From positions 1,798,001 to 1,862,000 of the forward strand of contig CANTUQ010000037.1 of the NCBI GenBank assembly GCA_947683425.1: DNA of 64,000 nucleotides, in the 5' to 3' direction. The stretch is from Excoecaria cochinchinensis (taxonomy: Eukaryota; Streptophyta; Magnoliopsida; Malpighiales; Euphorbiaceae). Shown in pieces: positions 47,264 to 58,691 of the stretch. Every line of letters begins with the position of its first letter. Positions within the stretch are counted from its first letter, which is position 1. The notes under the pieces are model-generated. The model was given only the letters and a program-made list of their open reading frames with translations, searched no databases and was not told the origin of the DNA. The translations under genes were made by a program, and so were the position numbers.

Positions 47264-47927
47264 GCAATGAATAATAACAGTAATAACGAAACAAATAATA
47301 ATGTCAATGATACCAATCAAAATAATACGGATAAAGCAATATAATGATAATGAAACAATGTTACAAAATAAGTAAGCATAAAATGGTAATAAACAAATAA
47401 AGTGGTAATAACTATAATAATAACAATAATAGTATAATGTGATAATAATAGTCAAGATAATATTAGTCACAATAATTAAGATAATAACATTAATAACGAC
47501 AATAAAAATAATCACTACAATAATAATATCAATAATAATCAGAATATAAAATAATCATAAAAGGATAAATATTGATAACGAAATGAATGAGGCTAATAAT
47601 ATAATGACAATGATGAACCAATAATAACGATAATAATAGTACTAATAATGTAGAATAAACGAACATAACGTAAATAATAAACAAATAAAATGATAGTAAA
47701 ATAATAACAATATTAATAATGAATTATTGACATAACTATAATAATGAATATAATAATCAAAATAATACCACAATAATGAAAATAATAATAATATGATAAT
47801 AACAATAATAAAAATAATATAAAATAAATAATATTAATAATCAAAATAAATAATAATGATAACAAATAATAACTCAAATAATCATAAATAAATATATAAT
47901 AATAATTATAATAATTATAATAAAACA

Positions 47928-47989
<62 letters not shown>

Positions 47990-48006
47990 TCAATAAACAT
48001 AAATAA

Positions 48007-48065
<59 letters not shown>

Positions 48066-48081
48066 CAATAAACATAAATAA

Positions 48082-48138
<57 letters not shown>

Positions 48139-48261
48139 CACAATAATAATAACAACAAACATAAATTAAATAATATCAACAACAAAAATATTAATATAAT
48201 ACAATAACATTAATAATAAACAAATCGAATAATAATAAACACAATAATAAATAATAAATAA

Positions 48262-48298
<37 letters not shown>

Positions 48299-48660
48299 CA
48301 TAAAATAAATATATAATAATAATAAAAATATTAATAATAAAAACAGAATAATACTAATAATAAATAAAATAATAATAATATTAATAATATAATAATAAAT
48401 AATATAAACAGAAAAACAATTAATAATAAACAAGTAACAAAAAATAATAATAACAAAATAATATCAATAACCAATAAAATAATAATAGACAAATCCAATA
48501 ATAGTAATAATAATAATAATATACAGAAAAATAAATAATAAATAATGATAATAATATAAATAAAGTAATAATAATAAAACAGAAAATTAATAATAATAAA
48601 AATAAAAAACAAATAAATCAGTTAATAATAATAATAATATAATATTAAAAGCAGAAAATA
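47216..48660. repeat. AAT microsatellites in the B 5' LTR
   Basis: Pure AAT runs at 47216-47262, 47930-47985, 48012-48060 and 48090-48136, with AT-rich imperfect units between. Compared with the 3' LTR, run lengths and numbers differ. Confidence 0.9.
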
Positions 48661-49308
48661 TAAAATAAATGGGAGAAAGAGAAAAGCTCATCGGAATTCG
48701 CCGGAGGTGCGGTTGACGACACCGCCGCCACGCGTGGGTAGATCGGAGCTCCCAGGTTTTGCCGCCGCTAGTCACGCGCCGATCAGAGGTCCGACGTCGC
48801 CGGAAATCACGTCGGAAGCTTCGGTGTCATCCCCTCCGATTTCCTCTTTCCCGGCGACTGGTGGAGGCTGGTGAGCGCTGGCTGGTGCGTCCGGCTACCG
48901 GGGATCTGGCGCCGCCGTGCGTGTGGCCATGCGCCGCTACGACTGGCCGTCGGAAGCAGCGCCCTTTTCCCTTCCTTTTCCTCTTTCCGGCATTGGGTCC
49001 CCTAGTTCTGCTCCTCCTTCTTCTTTTATTTTCCTTTGGTTTTTTACTCTTTGCCTTGCTCTCTCTGTGCCTTTTCTTTTTCTTTCTATTCTATTTCTTG
49101 GTCTTTTTTTTGGTCTCCCCTCTCTGTTCTCTCTTTCTTTTTATTTTTCTTTGATTTCTTTGGTTTCCTTTCTCTGTGTTATCCCTCTCTTGCTCTCTAG
49201 TTTTTCCTCTCCCTTTTCTTTTCTTTCTCTTTTCTTTTCTTTTTCTTTGGTCTTTCTGTGTTTTTCCCAGCCGAGAGAGAGCTCCCTCTCATTCCTCTTC
49301 ATTATTTT

Positions 49309-49317
49309 CTTTTTATA
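49309..49317 (-). promoter_or_regulatory. TATA box of the Ogre B 5' LTR
   Basis: GGGTATAAAAAG on the minus strand, with a GA/CT-rich stretch downstream. Likely promoter of B. Confidence 0.6.
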
Positions 49318-49739
49318 CCCTAAAATTAGGGTTGGTTTTTGGGTCATTTAATAATTTTCTCCATTTTTAATTTTTCAATTTTAACTAATTTACTTAAACT
49401 AAAATACTAACTAATCAAACACTCTATTAAATAATCTATATTTTTACCTATTTAATTTAATTAATCTACTTAAATTATCACATCTAATTTATTTAATTAA
49501 ACCCTATATCTATTTTCTTTTTTCAATATTAATTATCCTAAAATATTAACTAATTAATCAACTAATCTTAATTTTTGATTTATCTAATTAAATTAACCTA
49601 ATCCTAATTTTCTTTTTAATTTTTTATTTTACCTACATATTTTATGCATTTATTATTATTATTATTTTTTTTTGTTTGGAGGAATTTATCAAGAACCCAA
49701 AACTGCCATCAAAATCTGACTCAGAACCCGGTGTCTACA

Positions 49740-49744
49740 GTATT
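49740..49744. repeat. Target site duplication of Ogre B, right copy
   Basis: GTATT; see 23462-23466. Confidence 0.85.
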
Positions 49745-50475
49745 GTCAATCAATCATTTTTTTATTGTTTATTATATATATTTTGTTTATCATTTTCTTT
49801 CTTCCTATTGTTTCTTCTCTTTTGTTCTTCGTTCTCTTTTCTCCCTTTTTTTTTGAAATTTGAAAGAGCAAGCTATAACATAAACATGTTTAGAATAAAC
49901 AACTTTAAAGTAAAAAAAATACAACCAAATGTATACATATACAAAACTCCCTGAACTACACGGCCTTACGGGAATAAGGCTCGTAATCTTCGAAAGGATC
50001 TGACGACTCTGATGAGGACGAAGAACTGATGGGTATTGGAAAGGCCCAGGAACTCGACGACCGATCAAGCTAGGCTCTAAAAGAGAATGGTTGGTGACCA
50101 AAGGTGGACAACTGATGAGTGACATCTTCTGGAGGGGCCCAAAAAGCCGCTGGACTCTCTGGCTGCGGTGGCTAGCGAAGCTAAACCTCCATCTGACCTT
50201 TCGCGAATGGGCTTACACAATCTCCCAAGAATCTTGCGAGGTCAGAGACACGCTCCAGTAATCTGTTAATAGCCTGGGTCTGCTCCATCGTCTGCAGCCG
50301 GGATCGTTCTACCATGCGTGCAAAGTGGCTTTCTATCTCACCTTGTATCTCTCTAAGGACTCTAGATATGCTCGGGAAGGCACTCTCTATCCTCTCTGCC
50401 CGTAGCCTCACCTCACCAATTGACTCGTCCACCATCTGGATGGCCTCGTCAATCCTCTGTGCTAAGGCAGCTTGG
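49745..50475 (-). mobile_element. Continuation of the Ogre A interior
   Basis: This is the sequence that adjoined 23461 before B inserted, by the GTATT duplication, and it is cut at 50475 by element C. The left half is AT-rich and non-coding; the right half holds the frame described at 50181-50475. Confidence 0.6.
50181..50475 (-). pseudogene. Coiled-coil-like ORF fragment in Ogre A
   Basis: Open from the cut edge 50475 (AALAQRIDEAIQMVDES...) to a TAG near 50190. About 95 residues with regularly spaced Leu/Ile/Ala and many charged residues (VRLRAERIES, IQGEIESHFARMVERS, AINRLLERVSDLARFL), consistent with a coiled coil. No family recognised; an accessory ORF of a Tat-lineage element or an unrelated relic are both possible. 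The 5' end was removed or displaced by element C. Confidence 0.4.
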
Positions 50476-50734
50476 TGTAGACATCGGGTCCCGAGTCAGT
50501 TTAGATCAGGATTACCCAATGATGAAATTAAGTGTGCCGATTTATAGGCAAAAATGAAAGTTGAAAGTGATGATTTTCTTGTCAAATTGATTTATTAGAA
50601 ATAAATAAAAATGTATTTTAAAAAATATTTTAAATGTTTTAAAAATTATTTTTTGAGACAAAAAGGGTATGTTTTGAAATTATTGTGTTTTTTTTCCTTT
50701 TTAAAAAAAAAATCGAAAAATCACGAGTATCGGG

Positions 50735-50822
50735 CTACGACAGCGCGATTGGGGCTCACGCGATAGCACCCTGCGCGCCGACAGGCGTTGCTCGCCCCGC
50801 GCGCCCCTCCGACGGCCGATCT
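50735..50822. repeat. GC-rich island in the LTR of C
   Basis: About 90 bp with GCGCGCC, CGCCCCGCGCGCCCC and similar words in an otherwise AT-rich LTR, upstream of the TATA box. Confidence 0.6.
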
Positions 50823-50998
50823 GCTGTTTTTTCGTTTTTTAGCCTAAAAATTGATTTTTTCTTCATTTTTTTGTGTAATTTAATGCAAAAATCTTTTATT
50901 TTCCAAACCCTTCAAATTCATGAGTTTTTTGTAATTATTCCAATTAAATTTATTTAATTCAATTTAATAAAAATTTGATTTTCTTTGGATTTTTTATG

Positions 50999-51010
50999 TA
51001 TAAAAAGGGG
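50999..51010 (+). promoter_or_regulatory. TATA box of the Ogre C LTR
   Basis: TATAAAAAGGGG, the clearest LTR promoter motif in the window, followed by a CT-rich leader (TTTTCTCTCTTTTTCATC). Confidence 0.65.
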
Positions 51011-51711
51011 TTTTTAGTGAGGATTTGAGGGGGAATTTTTCTTTAAAAAAATATTGTTTTCTCTCTTTTTCATCATCTTCTTTTTCTTCTTCTTCAAGAA
51101 AAATTTTCCAAGTGTTCTAATTTGATTTTTTTTTTAATTTAATTTTTAAGACAAATAAATCAATTATTTGTTCTTGTGAATTTTCTTATTTCCTTTTCAT
51201 AATTTTTCCTTAAGACAAATAAATTAATTATTTGTTTTTGGAATAAAATTTCATTATATATTTTATTTCTTTAAATCAAAGCAAGGAAATTATCATCAAA
51301 CTTTATTCATCACATCAAATTTGAGGGTAAACATTTCTTGGCTCCACTTTTAATTTAATTTTCAATTTATTTTTGTTTACAATTAGTTAGCTATCATGTA
51401 AATTCTTTTAGATCTATTATTTATTTTACCTCTTATTTCTTATTGTTTATTTAATTGTTCATATTATTATTTCTTATCATTTATTTTTTATTTAATTGTT
51501 CATATTATTATTTCTTATTCTTAATCTTTTATTTAATTGTTTATACTATTATTTCTTATTACTTATTTAATTGTTCATGTTAATATTATTGTCATTATTA
51601 TTGTTCATATATTATTGTTATTATTAGTATTATCATTTAACATGTGTTAGAATGATTGTCTTATTCATTATCATTACTTGCATATTTAATTTGATTGTTC
51701 ATATTCTTTGA

Positions 51712-51714
<3 letters not shown>

Positions 51715-51759
<45 letters not shown>

Positions 51760-51834
51760 TTGCATATTTAATTTGATTGTTCATATTCTTTGATATTATC
51801 ATCATTATTATTATTTGTTATTATTATTGTGATT

Positions 51835-51914
<80 letters not shown>

Positions 51915-51940
51915 CATTACTATTATTATCATTATTATTT
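51715..51940. repeat. ATT microsatellite in the LTR of C
   Basis: Two runs, 51715-51757 and 51836-51915, of nearly pure TTA units. Confidence 0.9.
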
Positions 51941-53167
51941 TTATTAGTTTTGTTTATTATTATAATTTATTATCATTATCATCATTATTTTTCATTATTA
52001 TTTATGTTTTCATACATGTTGAATTCTATTGTTGTTATTTCTATTATTTATGCATGTTAAATTGTTCATGTGTTAAGTTATATTTTATTATGCCATCTAA
52101 TTAATTTGTCATACATCATGCATGTTGTTTTATTTATTTTAATTCATTTTTTACATTTTACATGTTTAATTCATTTTTTTATTACTAACATCATCTTTCA
52201 TTTGTTATTTTATTTCAATAATTATTTTCATGTGTGAGTTTTTCAATGCCAAGTGGGAGCCCATGGAACTTTGAAGACAACATTTTGGTGGAATTTATAC
52301 TTTTAGCATTTTTAGCATTTTTAGTATTATTTTGCTTTTATTTGCTTTTATTATTTAATATGTAATTTGTAATAAATTTGTTTATTTTCATGCACGTTAA
52401 TTAAAAGTCACATAAAATATTTATATTAAATAAATTGGATTTTTCTAACAAAATGGGACCAATGTCCTAATTTTTCATCCAAATAAATTGTCACTTCAAA
52501 ATTATTTTCTTTAATTATGCATACGAGGACCAATGTCCTCACTCTTAACAAATACCCCGTTTTATGCATGATTTACACTTATTTTACAATAGGGGTTGTA
52601 TTCCGCCCCTAGTTTTGTTGTAATTTATTTTTATGCACTTTATTTTAAGTATGCTTTCATTGAATGACCAACTTGCGCTCTAATTATTGCATTAAAACGT
52701 ATGAGAAAAGGGGTGAAAACTTAAATTAAAAACTAAATTTTAACTTAATCAAGGTATGAATAAATGAGAAGTCCCGAACCATCTCTGGTCTTTGGGCTCA
52801 ACGAGACGAGAGGACCATTTCAATGTTTCATTGGAATGGGACTTCCAAGACACCTCTTGTGTCCCGCAAAAAGGGTTTAACTCGCATAGTCCTAGGCTCC
52901 ATGAGGCGAGAGGGTCATCCTAATGTTCTATTAGGATGGGACCTCCAAGACCCCTCTGACTTGCCCAAAATGGACATAGCAGCACTGTCTTAGGCTCACT
53001 GAGGCTAGACAAACTTTTTTAATGTTCTATTGGGTGGCGACTCCATGAAACCTCCTTGTTGCCAAAAATAGACGCCCTTGTAATTTCTTACAAGTTTTAT
53101 GAACCTCTCCCGAAAGCCCTGAGAGCGGGCCTCCGGGGCGTCCCACGGGGTTCGGCGTGCGTCACAG

Positions 53168-53182
53168 TGGTGACTCCACTGG
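53168..53182 (+). other. Primer binding site of Ogre C, decayed
   Basis: TGGTGACTCCACTGG, one base after the LTR; one mismatch to the B site (TGGCGACTCCACTGG), and the following bases (CTTATG) no longer match. Confidence 0.7.
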
Positions 53183-54080
53183 CTTATGATTCGAAAGTAC
53201 CTTAGTTAAAAATTATAATTGAGTTTTAATTTAAAAATTTTATCCCTTTTTGAATTTGCATTGCATCCATACTAGAGCCTTAGATTATGCTAGTTTGGTC
53301 CCTTTTCTAGCCCCGGTGCATTCCCAAAGCACTACCCTATGTTCACTCAATGTGGAGAAGTGTTAGGGATAATCACCGGCCCAAGCCTCGTACCTTATGG
53401 TATATCAAATGGAGACCCAATCAGTCGTTATGCTCGTGATGAGCTAGACCCCTTGGCAGGGCCTATGCTTGGGTAGCCCTAAAATAACATCACCCTTAAC
53501 TAAAGCTCATGTAATGGCAATAGATACTTCCCCTAGATGATATGCTCCTTAACACAATGCTTGCTATGTGGGCCATTATATATTGAACAAAATCAACCAA
53601 ATTAAATGGTCTTTAATCAAAGGCTTTCATGCCCCGGTGAGCCCATCTTAATATGGTTGAAATGTTTGAATACATAAAGGCCAAACCCATACGCATGTGC
53701 TTTAAAATAAGAGCTATTATGCTGTCGGCTTTTCACCGTGCACCATACGCGTCCAATGGGTTCCCCGTTGACCCATGGACCAAGCCCACCTAGGAAAGAG
53801 ACCACATTACCTCGTGTGTGGGAGTGATAAGGGTGGAAGGATCTATCTGCTTGTATGTGATTGTCCATGCTGCATCAACACGATCATGCATCGTATATAT
53901 CATTCATGCATCATCCTAATAGTTCAAATCTTTTCAGCCATCATAGATTTACCTAAGTGGACTAGGGGTTCTGACGGTCGGCTGGTGAGGATTGATCTGC
54001 CTCTTGGATTGACAGAATTAGTGTCTGACTAGAATTTTGAGCCACCCTCAACGACCAGAGAGTCATCCATAGAATCACAA
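53183..54080 (+). other. Leader of Ogre C
   Basis: Non-coding; GGGATAATCACCGGCCCAAG and CCCACCTAGGAAAGAGACCA are shared with E. Confidence 0.65.
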
Positions 54081-55489
54081 ATGGTAGAAGAGACCGGAGC
54101 CTTAACAACTCAAGACCTTGCTTGGAGGTTAGAGGATTTTGAGCGAAAAATATTGGAATTGATGGGAGCTATGGCTGATAGGATTGCTCATCCTCCTGCT
54201 CCACAACCACCAGCTGCTCCATATCCACCTATTGCTCCACAACCCCCGATGGTTCATGCTAGGGGCAAGTTGAACCACCTGCTAGCAGAGAAGCCCCCGT
54301 TGTAGTTAATGCTCCTCGCCAGCTTGTTAATGAACATATAACTGTTGTGTCTGCTGAGCCAAGAAGGGCAATAATCCCCAATCCCAGTGATGATTTTGTA
54401 ATGGAGGAGGAAGATGAAGAGGCAGTAGCACCTCAATTTGTGGGGGCCAGAGCACCCAGGGCAGAAGATGAGGCGATGAGAGGGATGAGGTAACAGATCG
54501 AAGCCATTACCCGAATGTTATTAGCCGAAAAGGGGATCAACCCTGAAGACAGAGATTTAGGGGATGAAGAGCTATTGCCCCAAAGGTTCAAAATGCCTGA
54601 GCTGCCGAAGTTTGATGGCACTTTGGATCCATCTACACATATCAAGCAATATACCCTGGTGATGAAAGGCATAGGGTTGACCAAGAAACAGAAGGTAGAA
54701 TATTTCTGCCTTAGTCTGGTGGGTCTATCTGTAGACTGGTACCATGGATTAGATAGGAGGTCCAAGGAAGATTGACCTTTTGACTGAGGAGCTCATGAAG
54801 CATATGACTACAGTACTAGGATGGAGGTCACCTTAAAGGACCTCGAGCTTTTACAGCAGAAGAATGATGAATCATTCCATGAATACCTTATAAGATGGAG
54901 AAATAGGGTTATGGAGATGAAAAGAAAGCCTGACACTACTGACCAAATTAGGCTATTTATCAGGAACTCTTGCCCTTACTTGAGGGACCTGCTCAGCTTT
55001 AAGGGGCTCAAAGACTGGGAGTCCCTTAAGGACATTGCTGTAGAAGCTGAGGGTGTTTACCTGGCGAAAAAAGCAAGCCAAAACAACTTTGCTGGGAAAG
55101 GCTATGGCAACCAATCAGGGTACAAACCAGGTGGTACAGGAAGCAGCAATAATAGAAGTGGTAACACGGCCGAGGTTTCAGCCCCTAAGGTTGGACAGGT
55201 TCAAAGGTACTACTCCAATTTGGGTCGCTCTCTGTCTTGGGTATTGGAGAAATTGACAAAAGAAGGCAAGCTGAGACCATTGCCAACCAGACCAGCCATG
55301 AATCAAGGAATACCGGGGCATAAAGAGGATCAATACTGTGCTTACCATCAGCACATAGGGCATCTAACAGATTATTGTCGGACTCTGAGGAACAAAATTC
55401 AAGACCTTATTGATGCCAAGGAGATCACTGACCCTGAGAAGAGAGACAAGAAGAAGAGGGCAGGGTATAATGCAGTTCCCCCACCGTGA
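54081..55489 (+). pseudogene. Nearly full-length gag of Ogre C, broken
   Basis: Starts MVEETGALTTQDLAWRLEDF. Order: N-terminal helix, Pro-rich linker (PAPQPPAAPYPP), acidic linker (MEEEDEEAVAP), GINPEDRDLGDEELLPQRF, capsid (retrotransposon gag domain; MPELPKFDGTLDPSTHIKQY, then GLSVDWYHGL, FHEYLIRWRNRV and FIRNSCPYLRDLLSF), a Gly/Asn-rich linker, and one knuckle module (YYSNLGRSLSWVLEKL ... CAYHQHIGHLTDYC). Lesions: a frameshift near 54250-54300, TAA near 54491, TGA at 54773-54775, and a frame change near 54815. The last 222 codons are open. The best guide here to what the gag of this family looked like; only one knuckle module, against two in E. Confidence 0.85.
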
Positions 55490-57660
55490 ATGTGATCGAA
55501 AGAGAAGATGATGTTTTTAGTTGCTTTTTATTCTAACAACACTTTTTATGACAGTATTTGCAGTATTTATAATTTCAATAAAGTGAACAATCTTGCGTAT
55601 TTGTATAGTGTCTCTATGATTTTATTTCTCATGATCACGATGCATTCATTTTTTGATATTAATTCAATTAATATGATTACATTTAATTCGGAACTTTGGA
55701 AAACCCAAAGAAAATATTGATAGCATCTGATATAACTCCTGAAGAGAGGAAAAAAAGTGAAAAAAAAACTAGTTGCAATTAGGGGATTGGATGAAAACTC
55801 ACTAAGAACACTAGAACCTTTCTGATTACCTATCAAAGAGATCCTTGGATAAGACGGAACCTAGAAAATGATTTAGGCAGCCCTTCTTTGTATAGCTCTC
55901 TAAATGACTATTTCTTGCCCTCATTCTGCAATCACTTGCTAGCCCGTTGAGCTTTATGGAGGTATACTAAATGCGTGCCAATTTTGTTGTTACACATGTT
56001 AAAACTAGCCCCTCGCCTAAAATGATTTTTGCCTCCCCTTAGAAGAATGGCCGTTCTAGAAAGGATGGATGTACATCATTGACAATTCTACATCATTGAC
56101 AATTTTTTGGGTTATCAAAAATTGCCATGGTAAGGATGAGTTTACACTTTGGGAAGAGGGTTTAGTTATGCACGAAAGACATGAGCTCGCGAAAAAAAAA
56201 AAAAAGAAGTTGAGCTCAAGATAGTAACCTCTTGATGAGTTTCTGTGGCAATCACTTTAACATAATTGTTATTCTGAGCTTGAGGAGCTAAAAAAATAAA
56301 ATATATTATCAAACCAAAATTCAAGAATACCTTTCCAGTACGCCATTAAGTTGAGCGGCCATTTCTTCTCCTGATCCTCCTTTGATAGCCATCTACCTAA
56401 GCCTAACGTTACAACCAAAGTAAGACCTTTTGATTCCTAGTTCAGTCTTATCCAATTAGCAGAGATGACCTTCTAATAAGGTTCAGTACGTAGGAAAAGG
56501 AATATGGTGTTTCTTGAGCTTCAAGCGGGGAGCCACAAGTGCATTTATGCATTTGAGTTGAATCTCGTCCCCAACGTTGCATCTAGAATTTGCTTAAAAA
56601 AAAGAGTTTTTTAAAAGAGCAGAGAGAAAATATTCAATCATAAAACCCGAGAGGGTTGATTGATAACACGAGTTTGATGCTTCCAAGATCTATCCCGAGA
56701 TTAGATGAGGTCATATATTCTTTGAGTTAATGCCAAATAATGATCATGTTTAATGAAATCAAATTGAAACACATGCATTTATGCAATGACATATTGGTGT
56801 GATCAGAGCAGTTCACTTTGCATGATCAAAGTCATCTACTGTCTACCCTCTACTCCTTTCATCGCTCGGGTGCTTCAGTCAATTACTCATCCTGCTATCA
56901 ATTGCGAAGCCAATCCTACAGCACCTTCATGATAAGAATCAAGCTCATGCAACCAGGATCTAAGACGCTTGAAAGATTTTTGGCAACAGCTTCGGCGTTA
57001 TGTAAAAAAAAATGCTGTTAGAGATAAAAACTGTAATTGGCGCTCTAAGCAAAAGTAAGGTAAAAGGATAGGGTGAAAACCTGAAAATAGGCAGTCTATC
57101 CTTAAAAATAAAAAAGAAAAAAAAATACAAAGAAAAATAAAAGCCGCTGGATTGGGTTGGGTCCATTCCAGGCAAAAATAAGGCACAGGGTTATGTGAAA
57201 ATTCGCAAAGGGCGCATTTCCTGCTAGGAAAAGCTAGTGCGAAAATCCATAAGGGACGCATTACCTTCAAAAAAATGATTACAGGTATCAGATGAGAATC
57301 TCGCAATCCCAAAGACATGAAATTCAAAAGAAATTCCAAAAGGCATCGATCCTATTGCAAATTGCAGCTAGATCGGCTATTATCTCTAAGTCCACTTAGA
57401 TGAATTCTTATCCTGCATTTCTGCATAACCCATGCATTTCACGTGCATGCTCACTATTTTTCCTACATATTTTAGTTTTCCTATTTTGCAGATAGAGAGA
57501 TTTGATGCGGACATTAGCAAAAGGCGAGTGACGACATCAGTTCAAGCATCAACCAAAGACCTCTCAGGGGGCAACCAACCAAAACGACATCAATCCAAAC
57601 ATCAATTCAAACATCAATCCAACAATCAACCAAAGGGCTCACAGACAGCACTGCTTCACA
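55490..57660 (+). other. Non-coding cassette and 3' region start, Ogre C
   Basis: 55505-55760 matches E 29690-29940 and D 58715-58950. 55780-56590 matches the interior of B (reverse strand, 40850-41940). 56630-56950 matches D 59945-60300. 57010-57250 matches the sequence after integrase in E. Integrase and RNase H are absent, so the element was deleted across pol. Confidence 0.65.
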
Positions 57661-58135
57661 AAATCAGAAGGGTTAGTACGATAGCGGCACTACCATTCTA
57701 CGGAAGGTTAGCACGACCACGGCACTACCACTTCAGAAGGGTTAGCATGATGACGACACTACCACTCCAAAGAGGGTCAGCACTATCACGGCACTACCGC
57801 TTCTCAAAATCAAAAGGGTTAGCACGATGGCGGCACTACTATTCTACGAAAGGTTAGCACGACCACGACACTACCACTTCAGAAGGGTTAGCATGATAAC
57901 GGCACTACCACTCCACAGAGGGTTAGCACGATCACGACACTACCGCTTCACCAATTTCAGAAGGGTTAGCACGATGGCGGCACTACCACTCTACATAGGG
58001 TTAGCACGATCACGGCACTACCACTTCATCATCTCAGAAGGGTTAGCACGATGGCGGCACTATCATTCTACAGAAGGTTAGCACGACCACGGCACTACCA
58101 CTTCGGAAGGGTTAGCACGATGACGACACTACCAC
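57661..58135. repeat. Tandem array of Ogre C, about 147-bp higher-order unit
   Basis: GGGTTAGCACGATGGCGGCA and diverged relatives recur every 24-45 bp, and the phase CAGAAGGGTTAGCACGATGG recurs near 57671, 57817 and 57964 (146-147 bp), giving a higher-order structure of about four subunits. The last copies are shorter. Confidence 0.8.
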
Positions 58136-58231
58136 TATAGACACAAGGTCTTGAGACGTCCAAGATCATAATTACCCTATGATGAAAGCGATACTTGCAA
58201 ATAAAGGTGTCAAAAATGGTGTTTCCCTTGT
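58136..58231 (+). repeat. 5' LTR fragment of Ogre D
   Basis: TATAGACACAAGGTCTTGAG... matches the first 95 bp or so of the LTR at 62561 (ATTACCCTATGATGAAAGCG, then TTTCCCTTGT). It stops abruptly and gag sequence follows, so most of the LTR, the PBS and the leader are deleted. Confidence 0.75.
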
Positions 58232-58691
58232 CGAGCGAAGAAAAGGAAGTAAGAGGCCCACTCCAGGATATGACATCACGCCTGAAGAGGGTGGAGATCT
58301 AGTGACAACGCATGCTCTGAAAAGTGAGAGTTCAAGCATCTACAACAACACTAAGGGTAAGGCCAAGACGACGGAAGCGCCAACCACGAAGACAGACCAG
58401 AGGTACTACTCTAACTTAGGCCGCTCTCTATCCTGGGTGCTGGAGAGGTTGACCAAGGAAGGTAAGCTGAGACCACTAACACCTAGGCCAGCTGCAACTC
58501 AAAGACAGCCGGGGCATAGGGATGACCAGTACTATGCCTTCCATTAGCACACCGGGCACCTGACAGATTACTGCCGAACTTTGAGGAACAGGATCCAAGA
58601 TCTCATCGACTCCAAGCAAATCACGGACCCTGAGAAGAGGGAGAAGAAGAAGAAGACAGGCTACAATGTTGCCCCTCCGCCAGAGATATGA
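58179..58691 (+). pseudogene. Gag C-terminal fragment of Ogre D fused to LTR sequence
   Basis: The frame opens at an ATG inside the LTR fragment (58179), crosses the junction near 58231 and continues in gag phase: KTDQRYYSNLGRSLSWVLER, then the knuckle and the CRTLRNRIQDLIDSKQITDP helix, ending with TGA 58689-58691. TAG at 58545-58547 replaces the residue after the first knuckle His, and the first knuckle Cys is Tyr (QYYAFH). The TAG (CAG to TAG) and Cys to Tyr changes are both of the C/G to T/A type. Not functional; capsid missing. Confidence 0.75.

Larger units (their letters stand above)
23467..49739 (-). mobile_element. Ogre B: complete but non-autonomous Ty3-gypsy element, minus strand
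   Basis: 5' LTR 46068-49739 and 3' LTR 23467-37977 (interrupted by element E) share sequence throughout. They start TGTAGACACCG and end GTCACA on the minus strand and are flanked by the duplication GTATT. A PBS and polypurine tract are in the right places. Without the 10.4-kb nested element the length is about 15.8 kb. The interior keeps only a gag N-terminus; no protease, reverse transcriptase, RNase H or integrase was found, so movement would have needed proteins from another element. Confidence 0.88.
46068..49739 (-). repeat. 5' LTR of Ogre B, uninterrupted
   Basis: 3672 bp; TGTAGACACCGGGTTC at the start and GTCACA at the end on the minus strand. TATAAAAAG at 49317-49309. A GC-rich section at 48690-48960 lies downstream of that box, unlike in the other elements. 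Large AAT microsatellites at 47216-48660. Serves as the unoccupied reference for both the MITE and element E. Confidence 0.9.
50476..53166 (+). repeat. 5' LTR of Ogre C
   Basis: Starts TGTAGACATCGGGTCCCGAG and ends GGCGTGCGTCACA (2691 bp). Includes a GC-rich island (50735-50822), a clear TATA box (50999), an ATT microsatellite (51715-51940) and a U5 part with CTATTTT/GGGACTTCC AAGACACCTC-type sections shared with the other LTRs. Confidence 0.85.
50476..58135 (+). mobile_element. Ogre C: plus-strand element, 5' part to the D insertion
   Basis: 5' LTR 50476-53166, PBS at 53168, leader, gag, non-coding cassette and 3' tandem array, with no polypurine tract or 3' LTR before D begins at 58136. 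Protease, reverse transcriptase and integrase are missing between 55490 and 57010. The 3' end either lies right of D outside the window or has been lost. Confidence 0.75.
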
